DNA from: Actinomycetes bacterium
GTDB lineage: Bacteria; Actinomycetota; Actinomycetes; Actinomycetales; JAJYRW01
Direction: 5' to 3'
DNA length: 19,094 nucleotides
Assembly: GCA_021793895.1 (NCBI GenBank)
Contig: JAJYRW010000007.1
Location: 1 to 19,094 of the forward strand
Shown here: positions 1 to 7,489 of the stretch, piece by piece
Layout of the letters: each line of letters starts with the position of its first letter
Numbering within the stretch: the stretch's first letter is position 1
The notes under the pieces: model-generated
Databases searched by the model: none
Seen by the model: the letters and a program-made list of their open reading frames with translations, nothing else
What the model was told of the DNA's origin: nothing
Made by a program: the position numbers and the translations under genes

Positions 1-130
1 GATCGCCTCCACCAACTACCGCCCCGGTGGTGTTGGTTCGGCGGTGCAATTAGATTCAGATGCGCTCCCCGGATTCTTTGCAGACGTCGCCGCAGGAACG
101 CCCCCGCCCGAAACAGAGTCTGGTGACTAG
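1..130 (+). CDS. 3' end of a truncated plus-strand gene, possibly an LCP-type ligase
   Basis: A frame open from the left edge (first full codon at base 2) ends at TAG 128-130 and gives the last 42 residues of a protein. The tail contains an LDSDALPGFF stretch and finishes with a Pro/Glu-rich end. The pattern 'LD..ALPGFF' followed by a disordered tail resembles the end of LytR-CpsA-Psr (LCP) core domains, which attach wall glycans to peptidoglycan. An LCP gene would suit a neighbour of a teichoic-acid-type export operon. This is only weak inference from 42 residues. The gene converges on the minus-strand operon ending at 170, with a small GC-rich hairpin between them. Confidence 0.45.
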   Translation, partial: IASTNYRPGGVGSAVQLDSDALPGFFADVAAGTPPPETESGD

Positions 131-153
131 CACCCCTCGCGAGGCGGGGTTTG
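131..153. terminator. Possible weak terminator hairpin between convergent genes
   Basis: Directly after the TAG of the left-edge gene, CCTCGC (135-140) can pair with GCGGGG (144-149, one T-G wobble) around a GAG loop, followed on the plus strand by only three T residues (150-152). It lies in the 39-base gap between two convergent genes, where a terminator is expected. The T run is too short for a confident rho-independent terminator, and on the minus strand there is none. Confidence 0.3.
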
Positions 154-169
154 GCGACTTAAGTGGTGA

Positions 170-1291
170 CTAAAAGTTGTTTGCCGCGGCTTTCAGGCTG
201 CGGAAGAAGACATCGGCGCCGACTTTCCAGTCGTAGGATTCTTTAACGGTGTTCCAGCCGTTATTACCCATTTCTATGGCCATATCCGCGTCAGAATCGA
301 GCTGTTTAAGACGTGCAAAAACGGCGTCGGCGTCGTCGAAGGGCACGGTAAAACCGCAGGCAGAGTCGTCAACTAGTTTCGCCGGTAACGGCAGCGGCGT
401 AGTTATTACCGGCACGCCATAGCCCATGTATTCGAGGACTTTCGTGGGCATCGAGTGCCGATAATTCGGCAAATCCTGCAATAAAGCTAAGCCGGCCAGT
501 GCGCCATCTAGCTGATCGAGCGCAACAGTTTGGGGCTGAAAGCCATGCCAAATAAGATGGCCGGCCCGATGCGCTTGTTTCATGAGGAATTCCGATTGGG
601 TGTCCCAGGCTGGTCCAATGACGTGCAACTCCAGGGCTGAATCGGCGTCGTGCGCGATGAGCTGGCCCAGCTCACATAATGTATCTGCGCCGCGCTCGTG
701 GGTGATGCTTCCTAAGTACACAACTCGTTTATTGGACGGAAATGCTGGTTTGGCTGCCGGGACTACGGTGTTGGGCACCACCGAGTGGTTTCGACGGAAT
801 CGGTCCTGGTATTCATATTCCGCAAGCAGCAGTGGAAAGCGCTTTTCCGCCCAGCGCTCAAATACTCGAATCAGTTTGCGCACCGGTCGTCGTAGCAATG
901 GGGGGACCCACTGCTTCGCCTCAATTGCGGCCGCCGAATCCTCGTGGACATCCCAGACCACATTTTTGACACCAGAAGCAAGCAGCGCCAACAAAAGATC
1001 GGGGTCATGGATTAGCACGACGTCGTGTCGCCGAGCCTGCTGCTTTATGATTTTTCGGGCTTTTCGAATGGCCCGCAGGCGCCTTTTGCCCCGTGCCCGC
1101 GGTAAATCGATCGCGCTCAGCCCCGAATCAGGAGTCGGGGTCACGTCAAAGGCACGAAACGGGGCGGCATACGTTACTTCTACTCCCCTGCTCAGAAGTG
1201 AAGCTATTTGTCGATAGCGGATGCGAGCATCGTCCGGGTTGTGGACGATTGTTACGACCAAAACGCGCATCGGGCCCATGCGATCAGTCAC
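170..1291 (-). CDS. Glycosyltransferase family 4 (GT-B fold)
   Basis: Predicted cytoplasmic or membrane-associated retaining glycosyltransferase that adds a sugar to the lipid-linked glycan. The N-terminus (RVLVVTIVHNPDDARI) is the first Rossmann strand and loop of a GT4 protein. The C-terminal half carries the nucleotide-sugar-binding E-x7-E region, with E287 in the stretch MPTKVLEYMGYGVPVITT. Length 373 residues is normal for the family. The annotated GTG at 1291 overlaps the TGA of the upstream ABC ATPase by the GTGA arrangement, so translation is probably coupled. ATG at 1279 or 1270 are alternatives; the 1270 start would begin exactly at the conserved first strand. No good Shine-Dalgarno is visible for any of them. 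It is the last gene of the operon. Donor and acceptor cannot be read from sequence. Confidence 0.85.
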   Translation of the reverse strand: MTDRMGPMRVLVVTIVHNPDDARIRYRQIASLLSRGVEVTYAAPFRAFDVTPTPDSGLSAIDLPRARGKRRLRAIRKARKIIKQQARRHDVVLIHDPDLLLALLASGVKNVVWDVHEDSAAAIEAKQWVPPLLRRPVRKLIRVFERWAEKRFPLLLAEYEYQDRFRRNHSVVPNTVVPAAKPAFPSNKRVVYLGSITHERGADTLCELGQLIAHDADSALELHVIGPAWDTQSEFLMKQAHRAGHLIWHGFQPQTVALDQLDGALAGLALLQDLPNYRHSMPTKVLEYMGYGVPVITTPLPLPAKLVDDSACGFTVPFDDADAVFARLKQLDSDADMAIEMGNNGWNTVKESYDWKVGADVFFRSLKAAANNF

Positions 1292-2145
1292 TTATTTGAT
1301 TGATCAGTCGAAGATTTTGGTTCTTTTTTGGACGCCGGTTTCTTCGATGAGCGCGCTGACTTTTTTGGCCGTGCCTTCGCGTATCGCTTGGTGTATGCCG
1401 CTACGACCTCTTCAGCCGGGCCATCCATGATGAGTCGGCCCTGGTCCATCCACAAAGCACGTTTGCAAATGCTTTTGATTGTCGACGCGGAGTGGCTGAC
1501 CAAAAATACCGTTCCGGCCCGCTCTCTAATCTCGCTGATGCGCTCATGGCTGCGCTCTTTGAAAGCAGCATCGCCGGTAGCAAGAGCTTCGTCGATCATC
1601 AGCACATCGGGAACTGCGGCTGTCGAGATCGCAAAACGCAGGCGGGCTGCCATGCCGGATGAGTACGCGCTCATCGGGAGGTCAATGAAGTCTCCGATTC
1701 CGGCAAATTCAACAATTTCATCGACCTTGCTGGCTGCTTCCTTGGGCGACATGCCCAAGGCTTGGGCACCGATCATGATGTTTCGGTAACCGGAGAGTTG
1801 TCGCATCAAGACCGCGTTAACGCCAAGCAGCGACGCTTCGCCAGAAATGTAAACCTGGCCCCTAGTCGGGGGTATGAGGCCTGCAACGGCACGGAGCAAG
1901 GTGCTCTTTCCGGACCCGTTTCGCCCAATAATTCCAATAGATTCACCATGGTTGGCTATAAACGAGACGTTCTTTACCGCGTGCACTTCGCGAACTCCGG
2001 TGGTGGGGCGGCGCTGCAGTAGTCTTTGACCAAAACTTCGTTTGGCGTTATTTAAAGCGCTTGAGCGGGCCCCATAGACGCGGTAGATGATGTCCAGTTC
2101 CGACACAATGACGGATGGCGTTCCTTGAGCACTAGCCCCGGCCAT
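1288..2145 (-). CDS. ABC transporter ATPase, polysaccharide/teichoic acid exporter (TagH-like)
   Basis: ATP-binding subunit that should power export of the lipid-linked glycan, with the permease encoded just upstream. Walker A is GRNGSGKST (residues 74-82), the signature loop is YSSGM (161-165), Walker B is VLMIDE (181-186) and the switch histidine is H218 in FLVSHS. The YSSGM signature and the long N-terminal segment before Walker A are typical of the TagH/RfbB/Wzt class. There is no large C-terminal carbohydrate-binding domain. Instead the last 30 or so residues are a Lys/Ser/Pro-rich, probably disordered tail. The ATG at 2145 has a strong GGAGG (2152-2156) six bases upstream, inside the end of the permease gene, which overlaps by 14 bases. 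The stop overlaps the next start, so the operon is translationally coupled. Confidence 0.93.
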   Translation of the reverse strand: MAGASAQGTPSVIVSELDIIYRVYGARSSALNNAKRSFGQRLLQRRPTTGVREVHAVKNVSFIANHGESIGIIGRNGSGKSTLLRAVAGLIPPTRGQVYISGEASLLGVNAVLMRQLSGYRNIMIGAQALGMSPKEAASKVDEIVEFAGIGDFIDLPMSAYSSGMAARLRFAISTAAVPDVLMIDEALATGDAAFKERSHERISEIRERAGTVFLVSHSASTIKSICKRALWMDQGRLIMDGPAEEVVAAYTKRYAKARPKKSARSSKKPASKKEPKSSTDQSNK

Positions 2146-3028
2146 ACTTTGCCTCCGCCTGCCAAAACACTATGTAACCGACCGTAAATAAGACACCGGC
2201 CCAACCGAAACCGACGAGCCATAGCGACAGTGTAGGAGGAAATTCTCCTAACAAGCTCTGCCGCACCATCGAAAGTGATGTGGCTACGGGCTGGTAATAC
2301 ATAATATTTCCAAGAATTCCAGTACCAGCATAAGCTTCGATACTGAAAAATACTCCCGAAATATAGCGCAGCAGCCGGATGGTCACCGGGATCAGGTTTC
2401 CAAGATCGCGTGATGTCTCAATAATTCGCGCGGCAATCATTGCAAGCCCGCTATTTATCAAGAAAACGTTAATGAGGGCGACCGGGAGGAGAAGCCAAGA
2501 CCATGATGGTGATTCACCGGTAACCACGACGATTAGCACCAGCACCGCGAAAGCCGGGATTGCGGCAACCAGTTCGGCTAGGGCCACCGACAGCGGCATC
2601 AAGCACCTGGGAAAGCGCAGGGCGCGGATTAAGCCCGTGTTACGAACGATTGATTTCGATCCGGAGGTCAATGTGCTCGAGATGAAAACGAACGTAAAAA
2701 TACCGCTGGTCAAGAAAGCAACGTAGTTGGTCGTTCCTTCTCGAGTTTTAAGCAGGAGGCCAAACACCAGCCAATAGGCGAAGGCGAGCAGTATCGGGTT
2801 TAATACCGCCCAAAGTTGGCCCAGATAATTATTTTGATTCCGAGCAACCGCTTGCGATGACGCTAACGTCCATAGGAAGCGGCGCTTTTCCCAGGTTTGT
2901 TTTACGTATCGACCAAACGGGGGGCGAACACCTACTCGCGTCAGCGAGTGTTGGGCGGCGAGTTGTTCGGCCTCAAATGGCGAGATGCTTGGAAGTTCTT
3001 CGCCGGAATCATCCGAATTTTGGGTCAC
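2132..3028 (-). CDS. ABC-2 type permease, polysaccharide/teichoic acid exporter (TagG-like)
   Basis: Integral membrane subunit forming the translocation path for a lipid-linked glycan, partner of the adjacent ATPase. A cytoplasmic N-terminal stretch of about 55 residues contains a basic segment near KQTWEKRRFLW and a QLWAVLNP motif typical of ABC-2 polysaccharide permeases. Six hydrophobic segments follow, among them ILLAFAYWLVFGLLL, VAFLTSGIFTFVFI, LVAAIPAFAVLVLIVVV, ALINVFLINSGLAMI and LVGFGWAGVLFTVGYIVFW. Length 298 residues is slightly above the usual 260-280. The start is a GTG at 3028 overlapping the TGA of the dehydrogenase gene (GTGA, four bases), and the 3' end overlaps the ATPase gene. 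Confidence 0.92.
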   Translation of the reverse strand: MTQNSDDSGEELPSISPFEAEQLAAQHSLTRVGVRPPFGRYVKQTWEKRRFLWTLASSQAVARNQNNYLGQLWAVLNPILLAFAYWLVFGLLLKTREGTTNYVAFLTSGIFTFVFISSTLTSGSKSIVRNTGLIRALRFPRCLMPLSVALAELVAAIPAFAVLVLIVVVTGESPSWSWLLLPVALINVFLINSGLAMIAARIIETSRDLGNLIPVTIRLLRYISGVFFSIEAYAGTGILGNIMYYQPVATSLSMVRQSLLGEFPPTLSLWLVGFGWAGVLFTVGYIVFWQAEAKYGRG

Positions 3029-4287
3029 AGTCGGTAGACCCTGTCCCCTCGTGGTGCTTTACCGCGGGTGTCAAAGAACTCTTGAGAGGCTGCGGCCAGG
3101 GCGGGAATATCGTAGTCGGAATGGTTTTGCAGCAGGATCGTTAAATCCGCCTCCTCGACGGCGTTTTCTAATTGCTCCGCGCGAGGTACCCGGCCGGCCA
3201 TCGCGTCCCACTGCGCAACAAAGGGGTCGTGGAACTGCACGTTCGCTCCGGCATTCAAAAGCAGTTTTGCAATTGGAACTGCCGGCGATTCGCGCTGATC
3301 TGCGATGTTTGGCTTATATGTAACACCGAGCAGGAGCACGGTGGAGCCGCGAAGCGCCTTTGAATCATCGTTCAATATGTCTTGAGCGCGTCGAACCACG
3401 TATTGGGGCATCGTGGCGTTGATCTCTTGCGCCAACTCAACGAATCGGAAGGGGTATCCGAGCTTGGCTCGGACGTTGTGGGAAAGGTAATTGGGGTCGA
3501 TCGGGATGCAGTGACCCCCAACGCCGGGACCGGGATAGAACGCTTGGAAACCAAACGGCTTGGTTTTTGCGGCGTCGATAACATCCCAAAGGTCAATTCC
3601 CAGTTCATGACAAAACTGCGCCATTTCGTTGACCAGCGCAATGTTGATGTGCCGGTAGGTGTTCTCCAGCAGTTTTGCTGTTTCAGCTTCGCGGGTGCCG
3701 CTAGTCTTTACGACTTTGTCAATGAACTTGCCATAAAAATCGACTGCAGCGTCAGCACATGCTGGGGTATGGCCTCCGACGACTTTCGGAGTGTTTTTAG
3801 CTCCGAACTTTTCGTTTCCTGGGTCGATACGCTCCGGGGAGAAGACCAGGTGGAAGTCTTCACCAGCGCGACGGCCCGTGCTCTCAAGGATCGGCCGGAG
3901 AATCTCATCCGTTGTGCCGGGATAGGTGGTTGATTCAAGGATTACAAGCATGCCAGGGTTTAGGTTCTCTGCAATCGCCCCGGCAGCACTCTTTACATAT
4001 GCAAGGTCAGGCAGGCCGTCGTTTGACAAGGGCGTCGGGACGCAGATTACAGCGACCTTCGCCTCGGAAATCCGACTTGAGTCAGTTGTGGCTTCAAAAC
4101 CGTGGTTGACCATCTCTGAAATATCGGCGTCGGTCAGATCATCCACGTGGGACTTTCCCGCGTTTAGTCCGTCGACAACAGCAGCACTTGCATCGAAGCC
4201 CAGCACGCGCATACCTGCTCGTGAAGCTTCCTGCGCCAGTGGTAGACCCACGTAGCCCAGCCCCACGACCACTACGTCTTGCGCCAT
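3025..4287 (-). CDS. UDP-N-acetylhexosamine 6-dehydrogenase (WbpA/WecC type)
   Basis: NAD-dependent enzyme of the UDP-glucose/GDP-mannose dehydrogenase superfamily. It oxidises C6 of a UDP-N-acetylamino sugar to the uronic acid. The Rossmann motif GLGYVGLP lies at the N-terminus, followed by FSPERIDPGN, the central helix KLLENTYRHINIALVNEMA, and the catalytic cysteine C260 in GVGGHCIPID. The surrounding FYPGPGVGGHCIPIDPNYL context is closer to the UDP-GlcNAc dehydrogenase (WbpA) group than to UDP-glucose dehydrogenases, but ManNAc as substrate is not excluded. ATG at 4287 is chosen (420 residues) because GAGGAA (4293-4298) sits five bases upstream and the Rossmann strand begins at once. An in-frame ATG at 4320 would add 11 unconserved residues. 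Its product is a precursor for an amino-uronic acid in the polymer. Confidence 0.9.
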   Translation of the reverse strand: MAQDVVVVGLGYVGLPLAQEASRAGMRVLGFDASAAVVDGLNAGKSHVDDLTDADISEMVNHGFEATTDSSRISEAKVAVICVPTPLSNDGLPDLAYVKSAAGAIAENLNPGMLVILESTTYPGTTDEILRPILESTGRRAGEDFHLVFSPERIDPGNEKFGAKNTPKVVGGHTPACADAAVDFYGKFIDKVVKTSGTREAETAKLLENTYRHINIALVNEMAQFCHELGIDLWDVIDAAKTKPFGFQAFYPGPGVGGHCIPIDPNYLSHNVRAKLGYPFRFVELAQEINATMPQYVVRRAQDILNDDSKALRGSTVLLLGVTYKPNIADQRESPAVPIAKLLLNAGANVQFHDPFVAQWDAMAGRVPRAEQLENAVEEADLTILLQNHSDYDIPALAAASQEFFDTRGKAPRGDRVYRL

Positions 4288-4413
4288 GTTCGTTCCTCTT
4301 TCTTGCATTGTCGATAACAACTCGTGCTTAGCGGGAAGTTACATTCGAAAAGGCCTTGCAACTTCGACTAGCCTACTTGCTAATTTGGCTGGTTCGACGC
4401 CAAGCCCTCCGTA
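4288..4413 (-). promoter_or_regulatory. Spacer before the dehydrogenase gene, with possible internal promoter and inverted repeat
   Basis: This 126-base gap is the only real spacer in the 6048-170 operon. It contains the ribosome binding site for the dehydrogenase (GAGGAA, 4293-4298) and, on the minus strand, a TANNNT-type hexamer TAACTT (4341-4336) with no convincing -35. An imperfect inverted repeat pairs GAAGTT (4335-4340) with AACTTC (4360-4365), with AAGGCCTT in the loop. There is no T run, so it does not look like a terminator. A secondary promoter or regulatory hairpin is possible. Confidence 0.25.
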
Positions 4414-6048
4414 TTACGGGACGAGTGAATCAACCGCCTGAGCGATGCGCGCCCGGTTAGCGCGATCGTGGTATTCAAAGACGCGTCCTAACCGGTCGGT
4501 ATACAGCGCTTCGCGCTCGAAATTTCTTTTTGCGTAGTGCTCCAATGCTCCAACTGTTTCGGCAGCAGTCGATACTACAGGGCCAAAACCGTCTCGCTGA
4601 AAATCGAACCAGGACGATGCTCCATGCAGGTTTTTGTAGTCTTCTTGATCGAATTGGGCATAGATAATTGGGGAGCCAACATAAGCAACATCGAAGTGCA
4701 CGGATGAGTAATCGGTGATTAACGCATCGCACTCCTTCAGCAGTTGCGGAATATTCGCAGTCTTCGCATCGCCTACTTCGATACGCGGACTTGGCGAGAA
4801 GCCCGCGTGAAAGTTAGAAGCCAAGTTGTAGTGCGGGATCATCAAGAGTTTGAGGTCGTGTTGTTCCAAAATTGCGTCCAGCTTCTGGCTTCTTAAAAAT
4901 GACTCCATGAAAGCTTCATAGGCGGAGCCTTCAAAGGGAATGGTCGATCCGGTACGCCCGCCAAATAGCGGCGGAGCGAGATATCTGCGCCATGTGGGCA
5001 TAAACAGAATCCGACCGCTAGCTGCAGGGCGGTTGGTGAGCAGGTTGTCAAACCGCGCCAAACCCGTCTTAGCCAACTGCCGGGAATACCCCGATGTCTC
5101 CTCCAACGCCTGATGTTCGGGGTCCCCGGCTGTCAAGAAGAGGTCATAGCCTCCATTTGCGCGCTTAACAGCGTACGGGCTGAGATGAATCCCGTGTTTT
5201 AGATAGACGCGCCGGGCGCCTAAACGCCACGTCGCCTGCTTCATGTAGGCGCCAGGGTGCCAATTTGAAGGCAGCATGTGTTTGATCGAATACGCGTTTG
5301 CCAACACTTTGGCGTGCAGCATAAAAACCCGGTGCCGAAAACTGGAGTGGTCAATGACGTTTCCCTGCGCTTCTACTCGTCCGCGCATGGGACTCTCCCG
5401 CGTAATTACGTAGAAAATCGGATCGGCGGGGCGTTCTTGGCGCAGATACTCGAAAAATGCCGCGCCGTTATCCCGTGCGGTCTCTGGTCGCTCGCCGATG
5501 AGCCAGATTTTTCCGCGCGGGACGAAGGGTTTCGTAACAAACCGCGCTAGTCGCAACCAACTAAACCGCCGAAGTTGCGCAAAAAATGCGACATCGCGCG
5601 CTAGATTCCGCAGCTTCCATGCGAATCTCGCGCTCCGGCTCGTCGACGCAAGACGGATCCAGGTGACCTGCTTGCCGGAGCCCGGGAAAATCTGGAATAC
5701 CCGCGTTCGACCCAACAGTCGCGGCCGCGATTCTGCTAATACACCCGCAGAAGGCGCAACGTATCGCCCCGCTTCCGCTTCTTCGGAACGAAGTTCCAGG
5801 CGAAACCCGCCGGCGGGCAATTCTGAATGCTTGATGCGGAAATTAAACGCTGACCGCGTCCATTCGCCGGTGGTATTTACTCGCCAGGTAACGGTGGCTT
5901 CTGAGACCGCGACAACTTTCCCGCTCCTCGACCTCAAGACCAGCGTATTGCGCGTGTTGGCCGGAAGGTCACCGCCTCTCAGGCGTACCCTGAAGAGAAA
6001 TTCGCTCTCGTCAGGTTCGACAAATTCGCAGATTGGGTAAGTGGCCAT
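4414..6048 (-). CDS. TagF-like CDP-polyol phosphotransferase (Glyphos_transf family)
   Basis: Predicted peripheral membrane enzyme transferring glycerol- or ribitol-phosphate from a CDP-activated donor to a lipid-linked glycan. The C-terminal catalytic half (about 175-544) has the family landmarks IWLIGER, KHGIH with H285, PTWRRYL, PHYN with H406, and TDYSSVHFD at 445-453. The first 130 or so residues are a predicted beta-rich domain. A basic amphipathic stretch of about 40 residues follows and probably attaches the protein to the membrane. At 544 residues it is shorter than classical TagF (about 720). ATG at 6048 has no Shine-Dalgarno, and a TAAGGT hexamer (6064-6059) ends ten bases upstream, suggesting a very short leader. 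It heads the minus-strand operon. A related gene lies at 12522-14699. Polyol identity cannot be read from sequence. Confidence 0.88.
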   Translation of the reverse strand: MATYPICEFVEPDESEFLFRVRLRGGDLPANTRNTLVLRSRSGKVVAVSEATVTWRVNTTGEWTRSAFNFRIKHSELPAGGFRLELRSEEAEAGRYVAPSAGVLAESRPRLLGRTRVFQIFPGSGKQVTWIRLASTSRSARFAWKLRNLARDVAFFAQLRRFSWLRLARFVTKPFVPRGKIWLIGERPETARDNGAAFFEYLRQERPADPIFYVITRESPMRGRVEAQGNVIDHSSFRHRVFMLHAKVLANAYSIKHMLPSNWHPGAYMKQATWRLGARRVYLKHGIHLSPYAVKRANGGYDLFLTAGDPEHQALEETSGYSRQLAKTGLARFDNLLTNRPAASGRILFMPTWRRYLAPPLFGGRTGSTIPFEGSAYEAFMESFLRSQKLDAILEQHDLKLLMIPHYNLASNFHAGFSPSPRIEVGDAKTANIPQLLKECDALITDYSSVHFDVAYVGSPIIYAQFDQEDYKNLHGASSWFDFQRDGFGPVVSTAAETVGALEHYAKRNFEREALYTDRLGRVFEYHDRANRARIAQAVDSLVP

Positions 6049-6109
6049 AGCGCGATCTACCTTAGACCGATCTGCCCGCTAATACGCATCATGGCGGTAA
6101 CATGAGCAC
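6049..6109. promoter_or_regulatory. Compact divergent promoter region
   Basis: Only 61 bases separate the divergent TagF-like and MurG-like genes, so both promoters must lie here or inside the genes. On the plus strand TAACAT (6098-6103) ends six bases before ATG 6110, which would make that mRNA leaderless. On the minus strand TAAGGT (6064-6059) ends ten bases before ATG 6048. Neither has a recognisable -35. TANNNT -10 elements with weak -35 boxes and leaderless mRNAs are common in actinobacteria. The assignment is inference. Confidence 0.4.
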
Positions 6110-7489
6110 ATGTCTTCTTGCCCCGTCGTTATTTTCATGACTAGCAATGGCGTCGGAATGGGGCACTTATCCCGGCAGCTCACGACAATAATGAGCGCCG
6201 AAAACAAGATTCGCCCGGTCCTTTTTTCGTTGTCAGCTGCGCTGCCTCGAATAATGGAAGCGGATCGAAATGGTGAAATTCCTGAACTTAAGTCTAACGA
6301 TCTGCTGTACGAATATTGCCCTAGTCGAGAATCAATGTGGCTTCCCAAAACAGGATGGCGCAGGAAGCTCCGCACTCGATACCGCTCATATCGTTGGCAC
6401 CCTTACCTGCGAGATCGACTCGTGGCACTCGCGCAAGAAGTCCAGGCAAGTGCCGTGGTTTTTGACGGCGTCGTTCCCTATTTGGGCCTACTCGAAGCGA
6501 GTAAAAAACTTCCGATGTTGCGTTTCATATGGGTGCGCAGGGGCATGTGGCAGCAAGGGGTCCCTGAAAAACGCCTAGACCTTTCTAAGCATTTCGATTT
6601 GACACTAGAACCAGGTGACTACGCTGAGGAGTTCGATAATGGCCCAACAAATAGTCGCCACGACGCCGTCCGTGTTGGACCGATAAGCCTCACGAGCGTG
6701 CTTAAGAGCCCATCGAAGACAGCAGCGCGGCGCAAATTAGGGCTACCGGCAGATGGGAAACTGATCTTGCTGGCGCCAGGCTCCGGGGCGCTGGGCTCGG
6801 TAGACGCGATGATCACGGCCGTTAACGACATTGTGCGAGAGCACCATCCAGGGTGGGAAATTGTCATCACGCGTCAATCGATTGCGAAACATGGCGCTCT
6901 AGCAACTGAAAATGTCCATGTATTAAATGATGTCTACCCGCTAGCGCGTCACCTACACGCCTTTGACGTCGCAATTAGCGCGGCAGGTTACAACGCGGTA
7001 CACGAGTTATTGAGCATGCGGGTTCCCACGCTCCTTATTCCATCGACAAATCATGTCACCGATGATCAATCGGCTCGTGCCAGTGGCTTAGCCAGCAAAG
7101 GGTTAGCGCTCTCAAGCACTGGGAATCTCACTGAAGAAATCGAGCGACTTCTTCGGGCTAGCGTGCAACAAGAACTGCGGGAAAACTGTGCCGACCTACC
7201 CCGTGCGGCAGGCGGCTTTGAAGTAGCAGACCACGTCTATAGCCAAGCATTGGCTGGCACACCCGATACAAGTCTGCGTTCATTTTCCCCACCCTCACGC
7301 CCCCTAATCGATGCGCGCACCTCGGTTGATCGCGGCGATATTAAGGAAGTCCGAATAACGGAGGCAATCGCAACGCGCTTGATGCAACAAGAGCACGCCA
7401 CTGAACATGTCATTCAGAACGCCAGTGCATCCTACATAGCAAGACGACATCAGATCGCTGATTGGATCTATGAGCGCGCCGTGCGTTGA
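6110..7489 (+). CDS. MurG-like glycosyltransferase (GT28/GT-B fold)
   Basis: Predicted glycosyltransferase using a UDP-sugar, probably acting on a lipid-linked intermediate at the inner face of the membrane. The N-terminal NGVGMGHLSRQ loop corresponds to the G-x-G-G-H glycine-rich loop of GT28 proteins. The C-terminal Rossmann domain has the glycine-rich APGSGALGS start, the diagnostic SAAGYNAVHEL (near residue 290) and a TDDQ motif near residue 316, matching the MurG nucleotide-sugar site. About 70 residues after the GT-B core form a predicted helical extension not usual in MurG. The start ATG 6110 has no Shine-Dalgarno but lies six bases after a TAACAT hexamer. The 3' end overlaps the convergent next gene by 22 bases. 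It is not MurG itself: the overall sequence is divergent and no cell-division genes are nearby. Confidence 0.82.
   Translation: MSSCPVVIFMTSNGVGMGHLSRQLTTIMSAENKIRPVLFSLSAALPRIMEADRNGEIPELKSNDLLYEYCPSRESMWLPKTGWRRKLRTRYRSYRWHPYLRDRLVALAQEVQASAVVFDGVVPYLGLLEASKKLPMLRFIWVRRGMWQQGVPEKRLDLSKHFDLTLEPGDYAEEFDNGPTNSRHDAVRVGPISLTSVLKSPSKTAARRKLGLPADGKLILLAPGSGALGSVDAMITAVNDIVREHHPGWEIVITRQSIAKHGALATENVHVLNDVYPLARHLHAFDVAISAAGYNAVHELLSMRVPTLLIPSTNHVTDDQSARASGLASKGLALSSTGNLTEEIERLLRASVQQELRENCADLPRAAGGFEVADHVYSQALAGTPDTSLRSFSPPSRPLIDARTSVDRGDIKEVRITEAIATRLMQQEHATEHVIQNASASYIARRHQIADWIYERAVR

Noticed and set aside
582..1217. Long open frame (about 211 codons) on the plus strand
   Set aside because: Lies entirely opposite the GT4 gene, has no family-like motifs and no ribosome binding site; it is a shadow frame.
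3382..3933. Plus-strand open frame of about 183 codons
   Set aside because: Opposite the well-supported dehydrogenase; no recognisable domain.
6110..7489. Calling this gene murG
   Set aside because: It has the GT28 fold motifs but a divergent sequence, an extra C-terminal extension and no division/cell-wall cluster context, so it is a specialised relative.
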